In this document: positions 11,837 through 21,294 of the stretch, piece after piece
Numbering within the stretch: the first letter of the stretch is position 1
Layout of the letters: every line of letters starts with the position of its first letter
NCBI RefSeq assembly: GCF_030272695.1
Contig: NZ_JARFYN010000007.1
Coordinates: forward strand, 124,001-188,000
Source of the DNA: Martinezella calliandrae
GTDB lineage: Bacteria; Pseudomonadota; Alphaproteobacteria; Rhizobiales; Rhizobiaceae
Direction of reading: 5' to 3'
DNA: 64,000 nt
Notes under the pieces: model-generated
Database searches by the model: none
Told to the model about the DNA's origin: nothing
What the model saw: the letters and a program-made list of their open reading frames with translations, nothing else
Program-made: the position numbers and the translations under genes

Positions 11837-13291
11837 ATGGGCAAGGTAACAGGCTTCCTGGAAATCGACCGGCAGGTCGGCAAGTATCAGCCGGCGTCTG
11901 ATCGCATCCGGCATTTCCGCGAATTCACGATCCCCATGTCGGACCAGGAAGTACAAAAACAGGCCGCGCGTTGCATGGACTGTGGCATTCCCTATTGCCA
12001 CGGCCCGACCGGCTGCCCGGTTCACAACCAAATTCCGGATTGGAACGACCTCGTCTACAACAACAACTGGGAAGAGGCGATCCGCAACCTGCATTCGACC
12101 AACAACTTCCCGGAATTTACCGGTCGCGTCTGCCCCGCACCTTGCGAGGAAGCCTGCACCCTGAACCTCGAGGATGCTCCGGTCGCGATCAAGACGGTTG
12201 AGCAGGCCATAGCTGACAAGGCCTATGAGCTCGGCTTCATCCGCCCGGAACCTGCAACCGTCCATACGGGCAAGAAGGTTGCCATCATCGGCTCCGGCCC
12301 CGCTGGCATGGCTGCGGCTCAGCAGCTCGGCCGCGCTGGCCATGAAGTGCACGTCTACGAGCGCGAGACGAAGCCCGGCGGGCTATTGCGCTACGGCATT
12401 CCAGACTTCAAAATGGAAAAGAACTTCATCGACCGCCGCGTCGAGCAGATGAAGGGCGAAGGCGTCACCTTCCATTGCGGCGTCAATGTCGGCGTGGACG
12501 TCAAAGTCGAGCAGCTTCTCACAGACTGTGACGCGGTTCTCTATTGCGGCGGCTCTGAAACCCCGCGCGAGGCCGGTATTCCCGGCACCGGGCTTGCCGG
12601 CGTTCATGATGCAATGCCCTATCTCGTGCAGCAGAACCGCCGCATCGGCCGCGAAAACATCGATAGCATCGGCTGGCCGTCAGATCCGATCCTCGCCGGC
12701 GGCAAGCATGTCGTCGTCGTTGGCGGCGGCGACACGGCGTCGGACTGCGTCGGCACCGCTTTCCGCCAGGGTGCCGTCAAGGTGACGCAGCTCGACATCC
12801 GCCCGCAGCCGCCGGAAAGGGAAGACAAGCTCGCCGTTTGGCCCTTCTGGGCTACGAAGATGCGCACGTCCTCTTCACAGGCCGAGGGCGCGGTGCGCGA
12901 ATTCCAGGTCGCAACGCTGGAATTCATCGGCGAAGACGGTGTGCTGACCGGCGTGAAGTGCTGCGAAGTAGATGAGCGCCGCCAACCCATCGCCGGGACG
13001 GAATTTGTCATCCGCGCCGATCTCGCTTTCATCGCCATCGGCTTCCGCGGCCCCTTCACCGACAGCGTCTTGAAGGAGCTCGAAGGCAAGCTGACGCTCA
13101 ATACCGACAGGCGCGGCTCAACCAATATCGTTGCCGACGACAAAAGCTACAAGACCTCGGTCGACAAGCTCTGGACCGCCGGCGACGTCCGCCGCGGCCA
13201 GTCCTTGGTCGTCTGGGCCATCCGCGAAGGCCGCCAGGCCGCCCGCGCGATCGACGAGACCCTGATGGGCTCGACTGTATTGCCGCGGTAG
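11837..13291 (+). CDS. gltD: Glutamate synthase (NADPH) small subunit
   Basis: This 484-residue flavoprotein passes electrons from NADPH through FAD and [4Fe-4S] clusters to GltB. N-terminal cysteines for the clusters are in [20 protein letters not shown] and CPAPCEEAC. The FAD Rossmann motif is [18 protein letters not shown] and the NADPH-binding motif [15 protein letters not shown]. Length is normal. AGTGAGGAAACGAAAGC precedes the ATG. It is the last gene of the unit, with a hairpin terminator at 13319-13345. Confidence 0.98.
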   Translation: MGKVTGFLEIDRQVGKYQPASDRIRHFREFTIPMSDQEVQKQAARCMDCGIPYCHGPTGCPVHNQIPDWNDLVYNNNWEEAIRNLHSTNNFPEFTGRVCPAPCEEACTLNLEDAPVAIKTVEQAIADKAYELGFIRPEPATVHTGKKVAIIGSGPAGMAAAQQLGRAGHEVHVYERETKPGGLLRYGIPDFKMEKNFIDRRVEQMKGEGVTFHCGVNVGVDVKVEQLLTDCDAVLYCGGSETPREAGIPGTGLAGVHDAMPYLVQQNRRIGRENIDSIGWPSDPILAGGKHVVVVGGGDTASDCVGTAFRQGAVKVTQLDIRPQPPEREDKLAVWPFWATKMRTSSSQAEGAVREFQVATLEFIGEDGVLTGVKCCEVDERRQPIAGTEFVIRADLAFIAIGFRGPFTDSVLKELEGKLTLNTDRRGSTNIVADDKSYKTSVDKLWTAGDVRRGQSLVVWAIREGRQAARAIDETLMGSTVLPR

Positions 13292-13318
13292 GGAGCGCAC
13301 CGCTTTATGGAGAGTAAG

Positions 13319-13345
13319 AAAGGCTCTGCTTCGGCGGAGCCTTTT
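13319..13345 (+). terminator. gltD terminator, bidirectional
   Basis: AAAGGCTC (13319-13326) pairs with GAGCCTTT (13337-13344) and T-runs occur on both strands, so it can end gltD and the convergent hydrolase gene whose stop is at 13349. Confidence 0.8.
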
Positions 13346-13348
13346 CGT

Positions 13349-14434
13349 CTAGCGGTTAGTTGCGGCAGGAAGCAGAAAACGCCGGAGAAGGGTATCTCCG
13401 ACGACCGGTTGCAGCATGGTATTATCGTATAGCCCCGCCAACACGACGGCCGTCACGTCCAAGCTCGGAATGACATAAAGTCTTTGCCCGCCCCAACCAA
13501 TGGCCGCAGCCCAGCTCATTTCTCGCCGATCGATCAGCGATCTTCCGAGCCACCACTGAAACCCGTAGAAATACAGGCCTTCTCCCTGGATTTGCGCTGA
13601 CGTAGCCTGGTCAATCCACGCCGTTGAAAGGATCCTGGTCTTGTTCCAATCGCCTCTGTTCAACACCAGCTGACCGATCTTGGCGAGATCGCGGGGCCAC
13701 ATGCGCAGGCCGGACGTGACATTGGGCGCGCCGTCCGGATAGCGAACCCATTCTACGTCTTCGATGCCAAGGGGATCGAAGAGATATTCCTTCCCAAGTT
13801 GATCCGGCGGCCGGCCAGATACCCTGAGCAGAATGGCGCCGAGTAGAGCGGTCAAGCCACCATTATAGGTATAAACGGCGCCGGCCGGCCTGGTGATTGG
13901 TCGTTCCAGCACGTAGCGGTGTCGGTCGGCGGCCTCCATCATCCGGCGCTCGCTGTTGGTTGGATTGCTATAGGGCAGCTCCTCGCTCCAGGCTAAGCCA
14001 GCGGACATCGTGAGCAGGTGGCGGAGCGTTATCCCATCCTTTTGCGATGTGCGGAGATCGGCGTGATCGGGAAAGAAGGAGAAAACCGGCGTGTCAAGGT
14101 CGGTGATCCAGCCGTTTTCGAAGGCGACGCCGACGAGCAAAGAGGTGATGCTTTTGGTGATTGAGCGGATATCGTGTCTGAGGTCTGCATGGTAGGTCAC
14201 GCGGCCAAGCGGGGTCGCCCATGCCCTGTCCTCGCCGGTAAAATAGTGCTCATAGACCAGTTTACCGTGGCGGGCGACGACGACCGCGTGCAAGTTTGCT
14301 TCAGTCCATGCCTCGAAATGCGGGCCGATCTCTCGCAATCTGTCCGCGTCGAAACCGTGCTCCTCAGGGCTAGACGACATCCATCCGTCCGCTAATACTT
14401 CCGGTAGACCAAGGTCTGCGTGCGATTGTAGCAT
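13349..14434 (-). CDS. Serine hydrolase of the beta-lactamase (class C-like) family
   Basis: This 361-residue protein has the penicillin-binding/esterase fold of family PF00144. The nucleophile motif SITK is at 91-94 and the second motif is in VYTYNGG (187-193). The C-terminal [11 protein letters not shown] probably takes the place of the KTG-like element. There is no clear signal peptide, so cytosolic action is likely. Members include esterases and amide or oligomer hydrolases, so it should not be taken as a resistance enzyme. It is 36 bases downstream of the DUF459 gene on the same strand. Confidence 0.85.
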   Translation of the reverse strand: MLQSHADLGLPEVLADGWMSSSPEEHGFDADRLREIGPHFEAWTEANLHAVVVARHGKLVYEHYFTGEDRAWATPLGRVTYHADLRHDIRSITKSITSLLVGVAFENGWITDLDTPVFSFFPDHADLRTSQKDGITLRHLLTMSAGLAWSEELPYSNPTNSERRMMEAADRHRYVLERPITRPAGAVYTYNGGLTALLGAILLRVSGRPPDQLGKEYLFDPLGIEDVEWVRYPDGAPNVTSGLRMWPRDLAKIGQLVLNRGDWNKTRILSTAWIDQATSAQIQGEGLYFYGFQWWLGRSLIDRREMSWAAAIGWGGQRLYVIPSLDVTAVVLAGLYDNTMLQPVVGDTLLRRFLLPAATNR

Positions 14435-14470
14435 GCGGATTGCCTTCGTTTTGTTGCTACCTGGTGGTGG

Positions 14471-15658
14471 TTACGGAGCAGTTGCAGCCGGTAGCCGATA
14501 ATCGTCGACGCGTCCGGTCGGCGCCGGGGCCATTTGGCCTTTTTCGACGAGGAGGTCGCGAGGCGATGGTGTGACGGGATTGCGCAGGGGAGCTCCGCCC
14601 AGAAGCTGTGTGCCGCCGTCGAGATTGGGATCGGAGAGGCTCACCGGCTGTGTACGGGTAATCTTGTCCATCTCCCCCGGCGGCAAGTTTGCCTGTTCGG
14701 CTGGGAGCGGATTGCCAGTGTCGAGGCGGATGATATCCGGGCTCGCCTGATCGCCAAGCAGCCGGCGCGTGGGTTTTTCGACGTAGAAGGCGACCTTGCG
14801 CTTGCCCGCTGCCGTTAAATTGATGCCGTCGGCCGTTCTAAGCCGCACCTGCTGACCGTTGATGTCGGAGCCGGTGATAATGAACCGGCCGTTCTGGTCC
14901 GTGAACCCGTCCCAAATATCGATGAACTCACCGCCGACACTTTGGACCTGGCTCTGATAGAGCTGATTGAGCTTCACCGCGTCCGCCGTCATTTGGTCAG
15001 AGCCGAACGGCGGCAGGCCGACCCAGAGCAATGGGATATGCCGGCTCGTCACCAGCTTGCCGAATTCCTGGATGCGCTCCTCATAGGCGAGGAACCAAGG
15101 GTCGGTGCCGTATTTTTCGTTGAGGCCATCACCAACCATCTGCTGGCGATCATTGGCGCCGATCATCACGACGACCATGGCTGGTCTGACTTGATCCAGC
15201 ATGACGGGCAATTGCTGTGGCCAATTGTAAAAGTCCTGCCGGACCAGGCCGGAGGCGACAGTGCTGTGTGTCTGGACGACGACGCCGGGTGAGGTGGAAA
15301 AGGCATCTTCCAGCCCGACACCCAGGCCACCTGCCAGGAAATCACCGACGACGAGGATCGACTTGGCGTCAGGCAGCTTTCGGACCTGGGGCGGCGTTTC
15401 CGGTTGAGCGACCACCTGGCGGGGCGGCGGCGGGGCAATCCGTTTGCGCGGCGGCCGAATAGTGCGTCTGGGCGCAGGCTGCTGCTCGGGAATATCGGGC
15501 TCGGAACGGCCGAACAGCATCTCAAGTAAAGTTCGGCGCCGCGGTTCCTGCGCCTCAGCCGACGACAGCAGACACGTGAGCGTGAAACAGGCGGCAAGAA
15601 GCGTCGCAAGGATCGCTTTTGCGGCAACCATGATGGCGCGGGCAGGCTGGTTTTTCAT
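14471..15658 (-). CDS. DUF459 SGNH-fold protein, periplasmic, block I serine replaced
   Basis: This 395-residue exported protein has a signal peptide, with hydrophobic core ATLLAACFTLTCLLSS and likely cleavage after AEA (about residue 36). A Pro/Arg-rich linker (about 55-95) precedes an SGNH/GDSL-like domain. Block I reads VVGDFLAGGLG (103-113): the usual catalytic serine position (GDS) is phenylalanine. Block III MIGANDRQQ (165-173) is intact. The domain ends near 330 and the tail is Pro/Thr-rich. Related rhizobial DUF459 proteins are associated with the envelope, and the next gene upstream on this strand encodes a lytic transglycosylase. Confidence 0.85.
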   Translation of the reverse strand: MKNQPARAIMVAAKAILATLLAACFTLTCLLSSAEAQEPRRRTLLEMLFGRSEPDIPEQQPAPRRTIRPPRKRIAPPPPRQVVAQPETPPQVRKLPDAKSILVVGDFLAGGLGVGLEDAFSTSPGVVVQTHSTVASGLVRQDFYNWPQQLPVMLDQVRPAMVVVMIGANDRQQMVGDGLNEKYGTDPWFLAYEERIQEFGKLVTSRHIPLLWVGLPPFGSDQMTADAVKLNQLYQSQVQSVGGEFIDIWDGFTDQNGRFIITGSDINGQQVRLRTADGINLTAAGKRKVAFYVEKPTRRLLGDQASPDIIRLDTGNPLPAEQANLPPGEMDKITRTQPVSLSDPNLDGGTQLLGGAPLRNPVTPSPRDLLVEKGQMAPAPTGRVDDYRLPAATAP

Positions 15659-15745
15659 CGGGCTCTTTTCCGCTCACTGCCCCATGGTCGCATGAAGACG
15701 GCCGTGCCGTCCAGCAAATCCAAGGCTCATGCAGACGGTGGCGAC

Positions 15746-16972
15746 CTATTTGCGCAGTGCCTTCAACAGGTTCAGCGACGGCTCACCGTCGGCGCTCATG
15801 CCGAAATGCTGCTGGACGGCGGTAATGGCGGCCTTGGAGCCGGAACCGAAATTGCCGTCAACGACGCCGTCGTAGTAGCCGAGTTCCTTCAGTCGGGTCT
15901 GCAGCTCGAATTTCTGTTTCATGTCAAGCGCGCCGCTCGGGCGCGGCCAAGATTGCTGCATGCCACCGTATCCAGCGATTTGATCGGCGAGCAGGCCAAC
16001 GGCGAGCGCATAGCTGTCGGATGCGTTGTAGCGCTTGATGGTGAAGAAGTTGCCGGCCATCAGGAAGCCTGGGCCGCCAGGTCCGCCAAGCAACTTCAGT
16101 TGCGCGCGATCGGCGCTCTGGTTGAAGCCCTTGCCGTTCGGTCGGACAAAGCCAAGAGCTGCCCACTCAGCGAGAGTATGAGTCTTGCCAGCCTGTGCGT
16201 TGCCGCCCGGCGGCACGGTCACTTCGTAGCCCCAGGTGCGGCCGGTGCTCCAACCGTTCTTCGCCAGCAGATTGGCGGTCGTCGCGAGCGCGTCGGGAAC
16301 AGAGTTCCAGATGTCGGCATGGCCGTTGCCATCGGCGTCGACGGCATAGAGCAAGTAACTGGTCGGGATGAACTGCGTATGGCCCATAGCACCGGCCCAG
16401 GAGCCGTTGAGCTCTTCGCGCGGCACATCGCCGCTCTGCAGAATCTTCAGCGCCGCAATCAATTGTTTTCTGGCATAGTTGGCGCGCTTCGGATCTGCAT
16501 AGGCAAGGGTCGCCAATGCGCGGGGTACATAATGCAGCTTCTCGTCCTTGGCCAATACCGCGCCGTAGTTCGATTCCATCGACCAGATGGCTAGGACAAT
16601 GTTGCGGTCCACGCCGAAATGCTGTTCAAGTGTACGCAGGGTCGAACCGTATTTGGCCGCCATCTTCCGGCCAATATCAACGGTATAGGGATTGACGCGG
16701 GAATCCAGATAATCCCAAATCGGGGTTGTGAATTCCGGTTGGTATTGAGCTTTTTCGAGGACCGTGGGGTCGGGGTCCGTAACGCCGGCAAATGCTTTGC
16801 GATAGGTTGACTGCGTGATACCGCTTTTAGCCGCGGTATCGTAGAAACCCGCGATCCATTTCTGGAACCCTGGGTCTGCATTGGCGTTAACGGGAGCAAG
16901 TCCCGCAAAGGCACCGAGCGCGAGCGCCAGAGCGAGACCACGAAGGGAGAATTTGCGGTTTGGGGTCATCAA
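15746..16972 (-). CDS. Lytic murein transglycosylase (MltB/SLT_2 type) with peptidoglycan-binding domain
   Basis: This 408-residue periplasmic enzyme cleaves peptidoglycan with 1,6-anhydro product formation. A signal peptide (LALALALGAFAGLAPVNANA) is followed by the MltB-like catalytic domain. The catalytic glutamate is E133 in IWSMESNYGAV, with GAMGHTQFIPTSYLLYAVDA downstream. A C-terminal peptidoglycan-binding repeat (about 350-405) contains LQTRLKELGYYDGVVDGNFG. Two start methionines are adjacent. It is probably co-transcribed with the DUF459 gene 87 bases downstream. Confidence 0.95.
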   Translation of the reverse strand: MMTPNRKFSLRGLALALALGAFAGLAPVNANADPGFQKWIAGFYDTAAKSGITQSTYRKAFAGVTDPDPTVLEKAQYQPEFTTPIWDYLDSRVNPYTVDIGRKMAAKYGSTLRTLEQHFGVDRNIVLAIWSMESNYGAVLAKDEKLHYVPRALATLAYADPKRANYARKQLIAALKILQSGDVPREELNGSWAGAMGHTQFIPTSYLLYAVDADGNGHADIWNSVPDALATTANLLAKNGWSTGRTWGYEVTVPPGGNAQAGKTHTLAEWAALGFVRPNGKGFNQSADRAQLKLLGGPGGPGFLMAGNFFTIKRYNASDSYALAVGLLADQIAGYGGMQQSWPRPSGALDMKQKFELQTRLKELGYYDGVVDGNFGSGSKAAITAVQQHFGMSADGEPSLNLLKALRK

Positions 16973-17174
16973 CAGCCGTGTCCATCAATACTTGGATTTC
17001 GGTGCGGCGATGCCCGTGGCATTCGCCCAAGCGTGACATTACAGGAACGAAGTCAACAAATTCTTTACCATGGAAGTCGGGGTCAGTCATCATTTGCGAA
17101 ACAGTAGCATTTTTATACTACTGACCCTCGGAACAGTTTTGGCGCGATGCCACGTAATTCCCCAGGAGGTATGA

Positions 17175-18062
17175 GTGAGACAGCATAAAAAGGTGCGTAA
17201 GGCAGTATTTCCAGTCGCAGGACTTGGAACGCGGTTCTTGCCGGCGACCAAAGCGGTGCCGAAGGAAATGCTGACCGTCGTCGACAAACCGGTGATCCAG
17301 TACGTCGTCGATGAGGCGATGGAAGCGGGTATCGAGCATTTCGTATTCGTGACAGGCCGCAGCAAGCATGTCATCGAGGACTATTTCGACATTCAGTTCG
17401 AGCTCGAGCACACGCTGCGTCAGCGAAATAGGAACGCCGAGTTGTCGCTGCTGAACGGCCTGCTGCCGAAGGCGGGCACCGCAAGCTTCACGCGTCAGCA
17501 AGAGCCGCTCGGCCTCGGCCATGCTGTCTGGTGCGCTCGCGAAATCGTCGGCGACGAGCCGTTTGCGCTGCTGCTGCCCGACATGGTCATGCGCGCCGAA
17601 AAGGGTTGCATGAAGGGCATGATCGAGCTTTATGAGCATAGCGGCGGCAACGTCATCTCCGTTGAGGAATGCGCTCCGGATCAGACCCACAAATACGGCA
17701 TTGTCGGCGTCGGCGACAGCGTCGGCAACGGCTTCCGGATCACCGAAATGGTGGAAAAGCCGGCCAAGGGCACGGCTCCGTCGAATTTCTTCATCAATGG
17801 CCGCTATATCCTGCAGCCGGAGATCTTCCATATCCTGGAAAGCCAGGAGCGCGGCGCCGGCAACGAAATCCAGTTGACGGACGGCATGCTGAAGCTTGCG
17901 CAAGAGCAGGATTTCGCCGGCTATCACTTCCGCGGCCAGACTTTCGACTGCGGCTCCAAGGATGGCTTCATCCTTGCCAACGTCGCCTTCGCGCTCGCCC
18001 GCGCGGATATCCGTCCAACCATCGAGGATGGGTTCAAGGCGCTGATCGAGGCACTCAAGTAG
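17175..18062 (+). CDS. galU: UTP-glucose-1-phosphate uridylyltransferase
   Basis: This 295-residue nucleotidyltransferase makes UDP-glucose for exopolysaccharide, LPS and glucan synthesis. The N-terminal signature is [20 protein letters not shown] with the nucleotide-binding glycine loop; LPDMVM carries the metal aspartate. The start is GTG at 17175, five bases after AGGAGG; an ATG at 17171 in another frame opens only five codons before TAA. The rhizobial exoN product is the same enzyme class. A hairpin (18071-18104) follows. Confidence 0.95.
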   Translation: MRQHKKVRKAVFPVAGLGTRFLPATKAVPKEMLTVVDKPVIQYVVDEAMEAGIEHFVFVTGRSKHVIEDYFDIQFELEHTLRQRNRNAELSLLNGLLPKAGTASFTRQQEPLGLGHAVWCAREIVGDEPFALLLPDMVMRAEKGCMKGMIELYEHSGGNVISVEECAPDQTHKYGIVGVGDSVGNGFRITEMVEKPAKGTAPSNFFINGRYILQPEIFHILESQERGAGNEIQLTDGMLKLAQEQDFAGYHFRGQTFDCGSKDGFILANVAFALARADIRPTIEDGFKALIEALK

Positions 18063-18070
18063 AGGCCTGA

Positions 18071-18104
18071 GCCCTCTTGCCCCGCGCCTGCGGGACAAGA
18101 GGGC
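18071..18104 (+). terminator. Hairpin after galU
   Basis: GCCCTCTTG pairs with CAAGAGGGC, with additional inner CCCGC/GCGGG pairing. No T-run is present. It lies between galU and the convergent outer-membrane protein gene (stop at 18115). Confidence 0.55.
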
Positions 18105-18114
18105 GGCCGATGCC

Positions 18115-19641
18115 CTACCTTTTCACGGTCAATCCCACGCCCGCCTGAAGCTGTTTGGTATCATCACCGGTCTTTCGCGACGTTAGCTGGTAGCCGACGT
18201 TGCTGGTCAGATCGAGGTAGCGGTTGATGCCCCAGGTGAGGCCGAGCGCGGCATTATATTCGGTTTCGTCTAATGTGGTGCTGCCGGACGGGTAGTCGCG
18301 CCAGATCGTGCCGCCAGTCAGCTTGGCGGTGAGGTCGTCGCGCAGTTCCTGGCTCAAGGTGCTCGTCAACTGATAAGCGGTGTAGCCACTTTCGCCCGCT
18401 GTCGTGGAGGGTTGGACGCTGGTTGACAGACCGATACTGACATCTGTGCCACGCTGCGGCGACCAGGCTAGATTGCCGTCGACGGTCGGCGAATCGATCG
18501 AGGCCAGGCGCGAATCGTCGAATTCCGTGTGTTGATAGCCGAAGCCTAACTCGCCCTTCATCTTGTCGCCGAGATCGAGTTCCATGCCCGCCTTGCCGCC
18601 GTAACTCTGGTTCGAACGGGCGTAGCCGTTGCTATCGTGCGACTGGTCATAGAAGGTGCGGCCGAGATCGGCTTCCAGGAAGGGGATCAGGACGGGTGAC
18701 AGTTCGTAACCGATGCGCCCGCGCCAGGTGCCGGCCGTCTGGTTGCGGTCGCTGAGAGTGACCTGGGTTCCGTCCGATAGGGTGGCATCGGAATAGATGG
18801 TACGAGTGAGCGCCAGGGCGGTCGTGCCGCGCAGCAGGCCGAAATCGCGCTCCAGCGACGCACCGGCATCGAACTGGTTGACGGCCGATTGCTTGGAGGC
18901 CCCGGCAATGGCGTTCGGATCGCTTGTGTCTTCACGGAAGAATTGATAGCCGGCGGTGATATGCGCCGTCGTATCGGCGGGCAGGTCGAGGCGCAGATCG
19001 GCCTTGATGTCGACAGTCGGCTGTTCCGCGCCGCTGCCGCTCAGGTTTTTCTGCCAAACACCCTCGCCGGTAATGGTCAGGGCATGGCGATCCCAATCCG
19101 ATTTCAGCGTGCTGCGCAGATCGGTCTGCAGGAAGCTGCGGTCGTCATTGATGGAGCCGGTGCGGTTGCGCTCGACATTGATGGATTGGTTGACGGAGGG
19201 GCGCAGGGTGAATGTGCCGAGCGGTATGCCCTGTACATCCTCGCGATCCGGATGCTGTCGCGCCTTCAGGTCATCGGCGCTGGTCTCGCGCAAATTGACG
19301 CGGCGCAAATCGTCATCAAGGGTGGAGCCCGTGGTCGTCGGGTCGATGCCGTCGAGCCGGAGGCGGGCATTGGGCGAGGTACCTGTCGTTGGCTGATTGG
19401 CGGCCTTGGCCGCCTTCGATTGGGAGGATGCCGTGGCCGTCGAGCCTGAACCGGGGAGATCGAGGCCGTCTATGTCGGTCGAAGCTGCCGTCAGATTGAC
19501 GTTGGAACTCTGGTTGGTATCGAGCGATTGCGCATGAACCGGCATCGGCACGGCGAGCACGCCCCAGCCCAGCAGAGCGGATGCAGCGCACGCCGTCAGC
19601 CGGAGGGAGCGACCACCCGCTTTGTTCTTGCCAACGTCCAT
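18115..19641 (-). CDS. Predicted outer-membrane beta-barrel protein
   Basis: This 508-residue protein has an N-terminal signal peptide (AASALLGWGVLAVPMPVHA). A disordered Ser/Thr/Asp-rich segment (about 38-140) follows. From about 150 to the end there are many alternating hydrophobic beta-strands, such as HALTITGEGVWQKNL and KAGMELDLGDKMKGELGFGY. The end LQAGVGLTVKR is strand-like but does not finish in the usual C-terminal aromatic. It resembles the rhizobial outer-membrane beta-barrel family often placed near exopolysaccharide genes. No specific substrate can be given. Confidence 0.8.
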   Translation of the reverse strand: MDVGKNKAGGRSLRLTACAASALLGWGVLAVPMPVHAQSLDTNQSSNVNLTAASTDIDGLDLPGSGSTATASSQSKAAKAANQPTTGTSPNARLRLDGIDPTTTGSTLDDDLRRVNLRETSADDLKARQHPDREDVQGIPLGTFTLRPSVNQSINVERNRTGSINDDRSFLQTDLRSTLKSDWDRHALTITGEGVWQKNLSGSGAEQPTVDIKADLRLDLPADTTAHITAGYQFFREDTSDPNAIAGASKQSAVNQFDAGASLERDFGLLRGTTALALTRTIYSDATLSDGTQVTLSDRNQTAGTWRGRIGYELSPVLIPFLEADLGRTFYDQSHDSNGYARSNQSYGGKAGMELDLGDKMKGELGFGYQHTEFDDSRLASIDSPTVDGNLAWSPQRGTDVSIGLSTSVQPSTTAGESGYTAYQLTSTLSQELRDDLTAKLTGGTIWRDYPSGSTTLDETEYNAALGLTWGINRYLDLTSNVGYQLTSRKTGDDTKQLQAGVGLTVKR

Positions 19642-19838
19642 TTGATCCTATGTCTGACCTTACTGGAAATGTCTTAAATCGTTACCCAACCGTAAAGGCC
19701 CATGGTTAACGCTTCCTTGCCAGCCGACTACAAGGAGTCATGGTGTCGGAACCGGCTGTGGTGGCACGACAACCTATCTCCGTTGCACAAAATCGATCTC
19801 GGGTGGACAGAAATAGAGAAAAGCGGTACCCCTCCGTC

Positions 19839-20834
19839 ATGAATAAGAGAGCTGTAAGACTCATCGAGAACGGTGCGATCGAGTCCGCGATGCGGACGAT
19901 CGAGACCGAGAGACGGGGCATGGAGGCGCTCGAACGCGCACTGACCAATGGTCTAGCCGAGCCCTTCAGCCGTGCTGTCGAGATCATCGGCGATATCACC
20001 GGCCGCGTCATCATCACCGGTGTCGGCAAGAGCGGCCACATCGGCAACAAGCTTGCCGCCACGCTTGCCTCTACGGGGACGCCGGCTTTCTTCGTCCATC
20101 CGGTCGAGGCCAATCACGGCGATCTCGGCATGATTACACATGACGACGTCATCGTCGCCATGTCGTGGAGTGGCGAAAGCGCTGAATTGCGCGGCATTAT
20201 CAGCTACTCCCGTCGTTTCTCGATCCCCATGATCGCTATTACCGCCGGCGAGACTTCGACGCTGGCGCGCGAGTCGGATGTGGTCCTGTTGCTCCCCAAG
20301 GAGCAGGAAGCCTGCCCGCACGGGCTGGCGCCGACGACGTCGACGCTGTTGCAGCTTGCGATCGGCGATGCGCTTGCTGTGGCGCTATTGGAGGCGCGCG
20401 GTTTCACCGCGGAGGACTTCCGCACCTTCCATCCCGGCGGCAAACTGGGGGCCAGCCTCTCGCATGTCGCCGATATCATGCACAAGGGCGATCGCGTACC
20501 CCTGGTCAAGCTTGGCACCGGCATGCGGGAAGCCGTCACGACGCTGGCGCAGATGCGCTTCGGTTGTGTCGGCGTCATCGATGATGAAGGGTGCCTTTGC
20601 GGCATTGTGACGGATGGCGATATTGCCCGCAACCTCGGCAACAGCCTTGCGGAGATGTGCGTGGACGATGTGATGACGCGCAATCCGAAGACGGTGAAGG
20701 AAACGACGCTGGCGACCGGGGCGATGGCATTGCTGAACCGTCACAACATCTCGGCACTGATCGTTGTCGACGACGTCCGGCGGCCTATCGGGATCGTCCA
20801 CTTCCACGATCTGCTGCGTATCGGTGTTGCCTGA
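19839..20834 (+). CDS. kdsD: D-arabinose-5-phosphate isomerase (KpsF/GutQ family)
   Basis: This enzyme converts ribulose-5-phosphate to arabinose-5-phosphate, the first step to KDO for LPS. An SIS domain (about residues 40-175, with GVGKSGHIGNKLAATLASTG) carries the active site, followed by two CBS domains (about 205-325). From ATG 19839 the protein has 331 residues, the family norm. An in-frame ATG at 19740 with AAGGAG two bases upstream would add 33 residues without family resemblance, so the start is uncertain. Its TGA abuts the convergent NfeD stop with no intervening base. Confidence 0.92.
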   Translation: MNKRAVRLIENGAIESAMRTIETERRGMEALERALTNGLAEPFSRAVEIIGDITGRVIITGVGKSGHIGNKLAATLASTGTPAFFVHPVEANHGDLGMITHDDVIVAMSWSGESAELRGIISYSRRFSIPMIAITAGETSTLARESDVVLLLPKEQEACPHGLAPTTSTLLQLAIGDALAVALLEARGFTAEDFRTFHPGGKLGASLSHVADIMHKGDRVPLVKLGTGMREAVTTLAQMRFGCVGVIDDEGCLCGIVTDGDIARNLGNSLAEMCVDDVMTRNPKTVKETTLATGAMALLNRHNISALIVVDDVRRPIGIVHFHDLLRIGVA

Positions 20835-21293
20835 TCAAGCGGGTTCGACCGTAAGGTCGCGGCCGCTGCTGGCGACAACCTTGACGCGGGTGCCCACGGG
20901 CAAATCCGGTCCCTTGACCGTCCAATAGGTATCGTTCAAGCGAATGCGTCCCCGGCCTTCGGTGATCGGTTGGTCGAGCGTTGCGGTGCGTCCGACCAGG
21001 CTGGCGCTACGCTGGTTCAGGAAAGGCTCGTCGGTGGCCTGGTTGCTGCCATAGAGGTAGCGACGACCGAGCAGGGTGACAATCACGGCCGTGGCAGCGA
21101 AGACAAGTCCTTGCACCTGCCAGATCCAGAAGGCGCTATCCCAGAAAACCAGCGACAAAGCGCCGACGATGATGCCAGCCAAGCCGATCCAAACCAAAAA
21201 GAAGCCTGGCAAGATCAGTTCAGCGGCGAGCAGCACCAGGCCCGCCAGCCACCAGCTCCAAGGGCCGAGTTCGACGACGAGATTGTCGAACAT
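20835..21293 (-). CDS. NfeD-family membrane protein
   Basis: This 152-residue short-form NfeD protein has two to three membrane helices (about residues 8-75: WWLAGLVLLAAELILPGFFL and the following IGLAGIIVGALSLVFW) and a C-terminal OB-fold domain. The OB-fold includes LVGRTATLDQPITEGRGRIR and LPVGTRVKVVASSG. The ATG at 21293 is one base past the stomatin-like stop, so the two are translationally coupled. NfeD and SPFH proteins act together in membrane microdomain or quality-control functions. Upstream extension in this frame would run inside the SPFH gene and is rejected. Confidence 0.92.
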   Translation of the reverse strand: MFDNLVVELGPWSWWLAGLVLLAAELILPGFFLVWIGLAGIIVGALSLVFWDSAFWIWQVQGLVFAATAVIVTLLGRRYLYGSNQATDEPFLNQRSASLVGRTATLDQPITEGRGRIRLNDTYWTVKGPDLPVGTRVKVVASSGRDLTVEPA

Positions 21294-21294
21294 C

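Noticed and set aside
13349..14434. Beta-lactamase-fold gene as an antibiotic-resistance gene
   Set aside because: SxxK and the Tyr-Asn motif are shared by esterases of this family; no signal peptide or class C omega-type features were seen.
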